Origin: Sphingobacteriaceae bacterium
GTDB taxonomy: Bacteria; Bacteroidota; Bacteroidia; Sphingobacteriales; Sphingobacteriaceae
Length of the DNA stretch: 7,388 nt
Direction of reading: 5' to 3'
Assembly (NCBI GenBank): GCA_025450155.1
Contig: JANWIB010000123.1
Location: 1 to 7,388 of the forward strand
Positions 7,186-7,388 of the stretch are shown here, one piece after another. The notes under the pieces were generated by a model. It worked only from the letters and a program-made list of their open reading frames with translations. It ran no database searches and had not been told where the DNA came from. Both the position numbers and the translations under genes were made by a program. Position 1 is the stretch's first letter. Each line of letters opens with the position of its first letter.

Positions 7186-7295
7186 TGATTTACGATTTTG
7201 GAATTTACGACTTACGATTTAAGAAATAGATACAATTGTATTATGCTTTAAACTCGATTTACAATTAAATCTAAAATCGTACTTCGTAAATCTGA
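7186..7295. repeat. Inverted repeat element between era and der (TTACGATTT family)
   Basis: The arm ATTTACGACTTACGATTT (7203-7220) and AAATCGTACTTCGTAAAT (7274-7291) are reverse complements at 16 of 18 positions, the two differences being central. A further copy of the word, GATTTACGATTTT, lies at 7187-7199, and CGATTTACAATT (7255-7266) is a diverged one. The interior holds a perfect 12-bp palindrome, ATACAATTGTAT (7230-7241). No open reading frame of note is present, so it is not an insertion sequence. It occupies almost the whole gap and ends about 5 bases before the der start codon. Confidence 0.75.
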
Positions 7296-7303
7296 AATGC
7301 TTA

Positions 7304-7388
7304 TTAGTCCTCATAACCAAAACGTTTCAGGTAATTTTTCCTGTTGCGCCAGTCGGGTATTACTTTGACAAATAATTCGAGGAATATT
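7304..7388 (-). CDS. era: GTPase Era, C-terminal end only
   Basis: Only the last 27 codons and the TAA stop (7304-7306) are inside the window. They read IFLELFVKVIPDWRNRKNYL followed by KRFGYED. This is the end of the Era KH domain, where the family shows a [LV]ELWVKV-x-x-[DN]W-R-x-x-x-x-x-L pattern finishing in GY. Era binds the 3' end of 16S rRNA and helps mature the small ribosomal subunit. The P-loop and the rest of the GTPase domain lie beyond the right edge. Era placed just ahead of der in the same direction fits a ribosome-assembly gene pair and supports the call made from so short a fragment. Confidence 0.88.
   Translation of the reverse strand, partial: IFLELFVKVIPDWRNRKNYLKRFGYED

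Noticed and set aside
7182..7303. Promoter for der in the era-der gap
   Set aside because: No TAnnTTTG with a spaced TTTG was found on the minus strand; the gap is taken up by the repeat.

Overview
The window reads as chromosomal housekeeping DNA from an AT-rich (roughly 40% GC by eye) member of the Bacteroidota/Balneolota group. Three things suggest this: a promoter of the TTTG-N19-TAnnTTTG type typical of Bacteroidota sits ahead of metH, starts lack clear Shine-Dalgarno sequences, and the genes resemble forms from that group (433-residue Der, S41 peptidase with a short N-terminal anchor, a YYRWRDDYI...AEDERSPFY protein). The exact genus cannot be read from the sequence.

Layout. Positions 1-2794, minus strand: metH, cobalamin-dependent methionine synthase, cut by the left edge in its C-terminal activation domain. 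Positions 2795-3085: the metH leader, holding in transcription order a Bacteroidota-type promoter, a SAM-I (S-box) riboswitch aptamer that I can fold by eye, a hairpin directly after the aptamer, and an inverted/tandem repeat element that runs up to the metH start. None of the leader is coding. Positions 3086-3505, minus: a small lipoprotein of unknown function. Positions 3540-4106, minus: a conserved-looking protein of unknown function. Positions 4239-5855, plus: an S41 C-terminal processing peptidase with a PDZ domain, transcribed divergently. Positions 5880-7181, minus: der (engA), the double-GTPase ribosome assembly factor, convergent with the peptidase gene. Positions 7182-7303: a gap filled by a second inverted repeat made of TTACGATTT words. 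Positions 7304-7388, minus: the last 27 codons of era, another ribosome assembly GTPase, cut by the right edge.

How the parts work together. era and der lie in the same direction and both serve ribosome maturation. metH is apparently switched by its own product pathway: S-adenosylmethionine binds the leader RNA and should lower expression of the enzyme that remakes methionine. The two unknown genes upstream of metH are 34 bp apart, so probably co-transcribed, and have no visible terminator before the metH promoter.

The most interesting material is non-coding: the complete riboswitch-promoter unit ahead of metH, an expression platform that does not look like a standard terminator, and two sequence-unrelated repeat elements that share the same design and both end within a few bases of a start codon. 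I found no phage, insertion sequence, CRISPR or defence system here.
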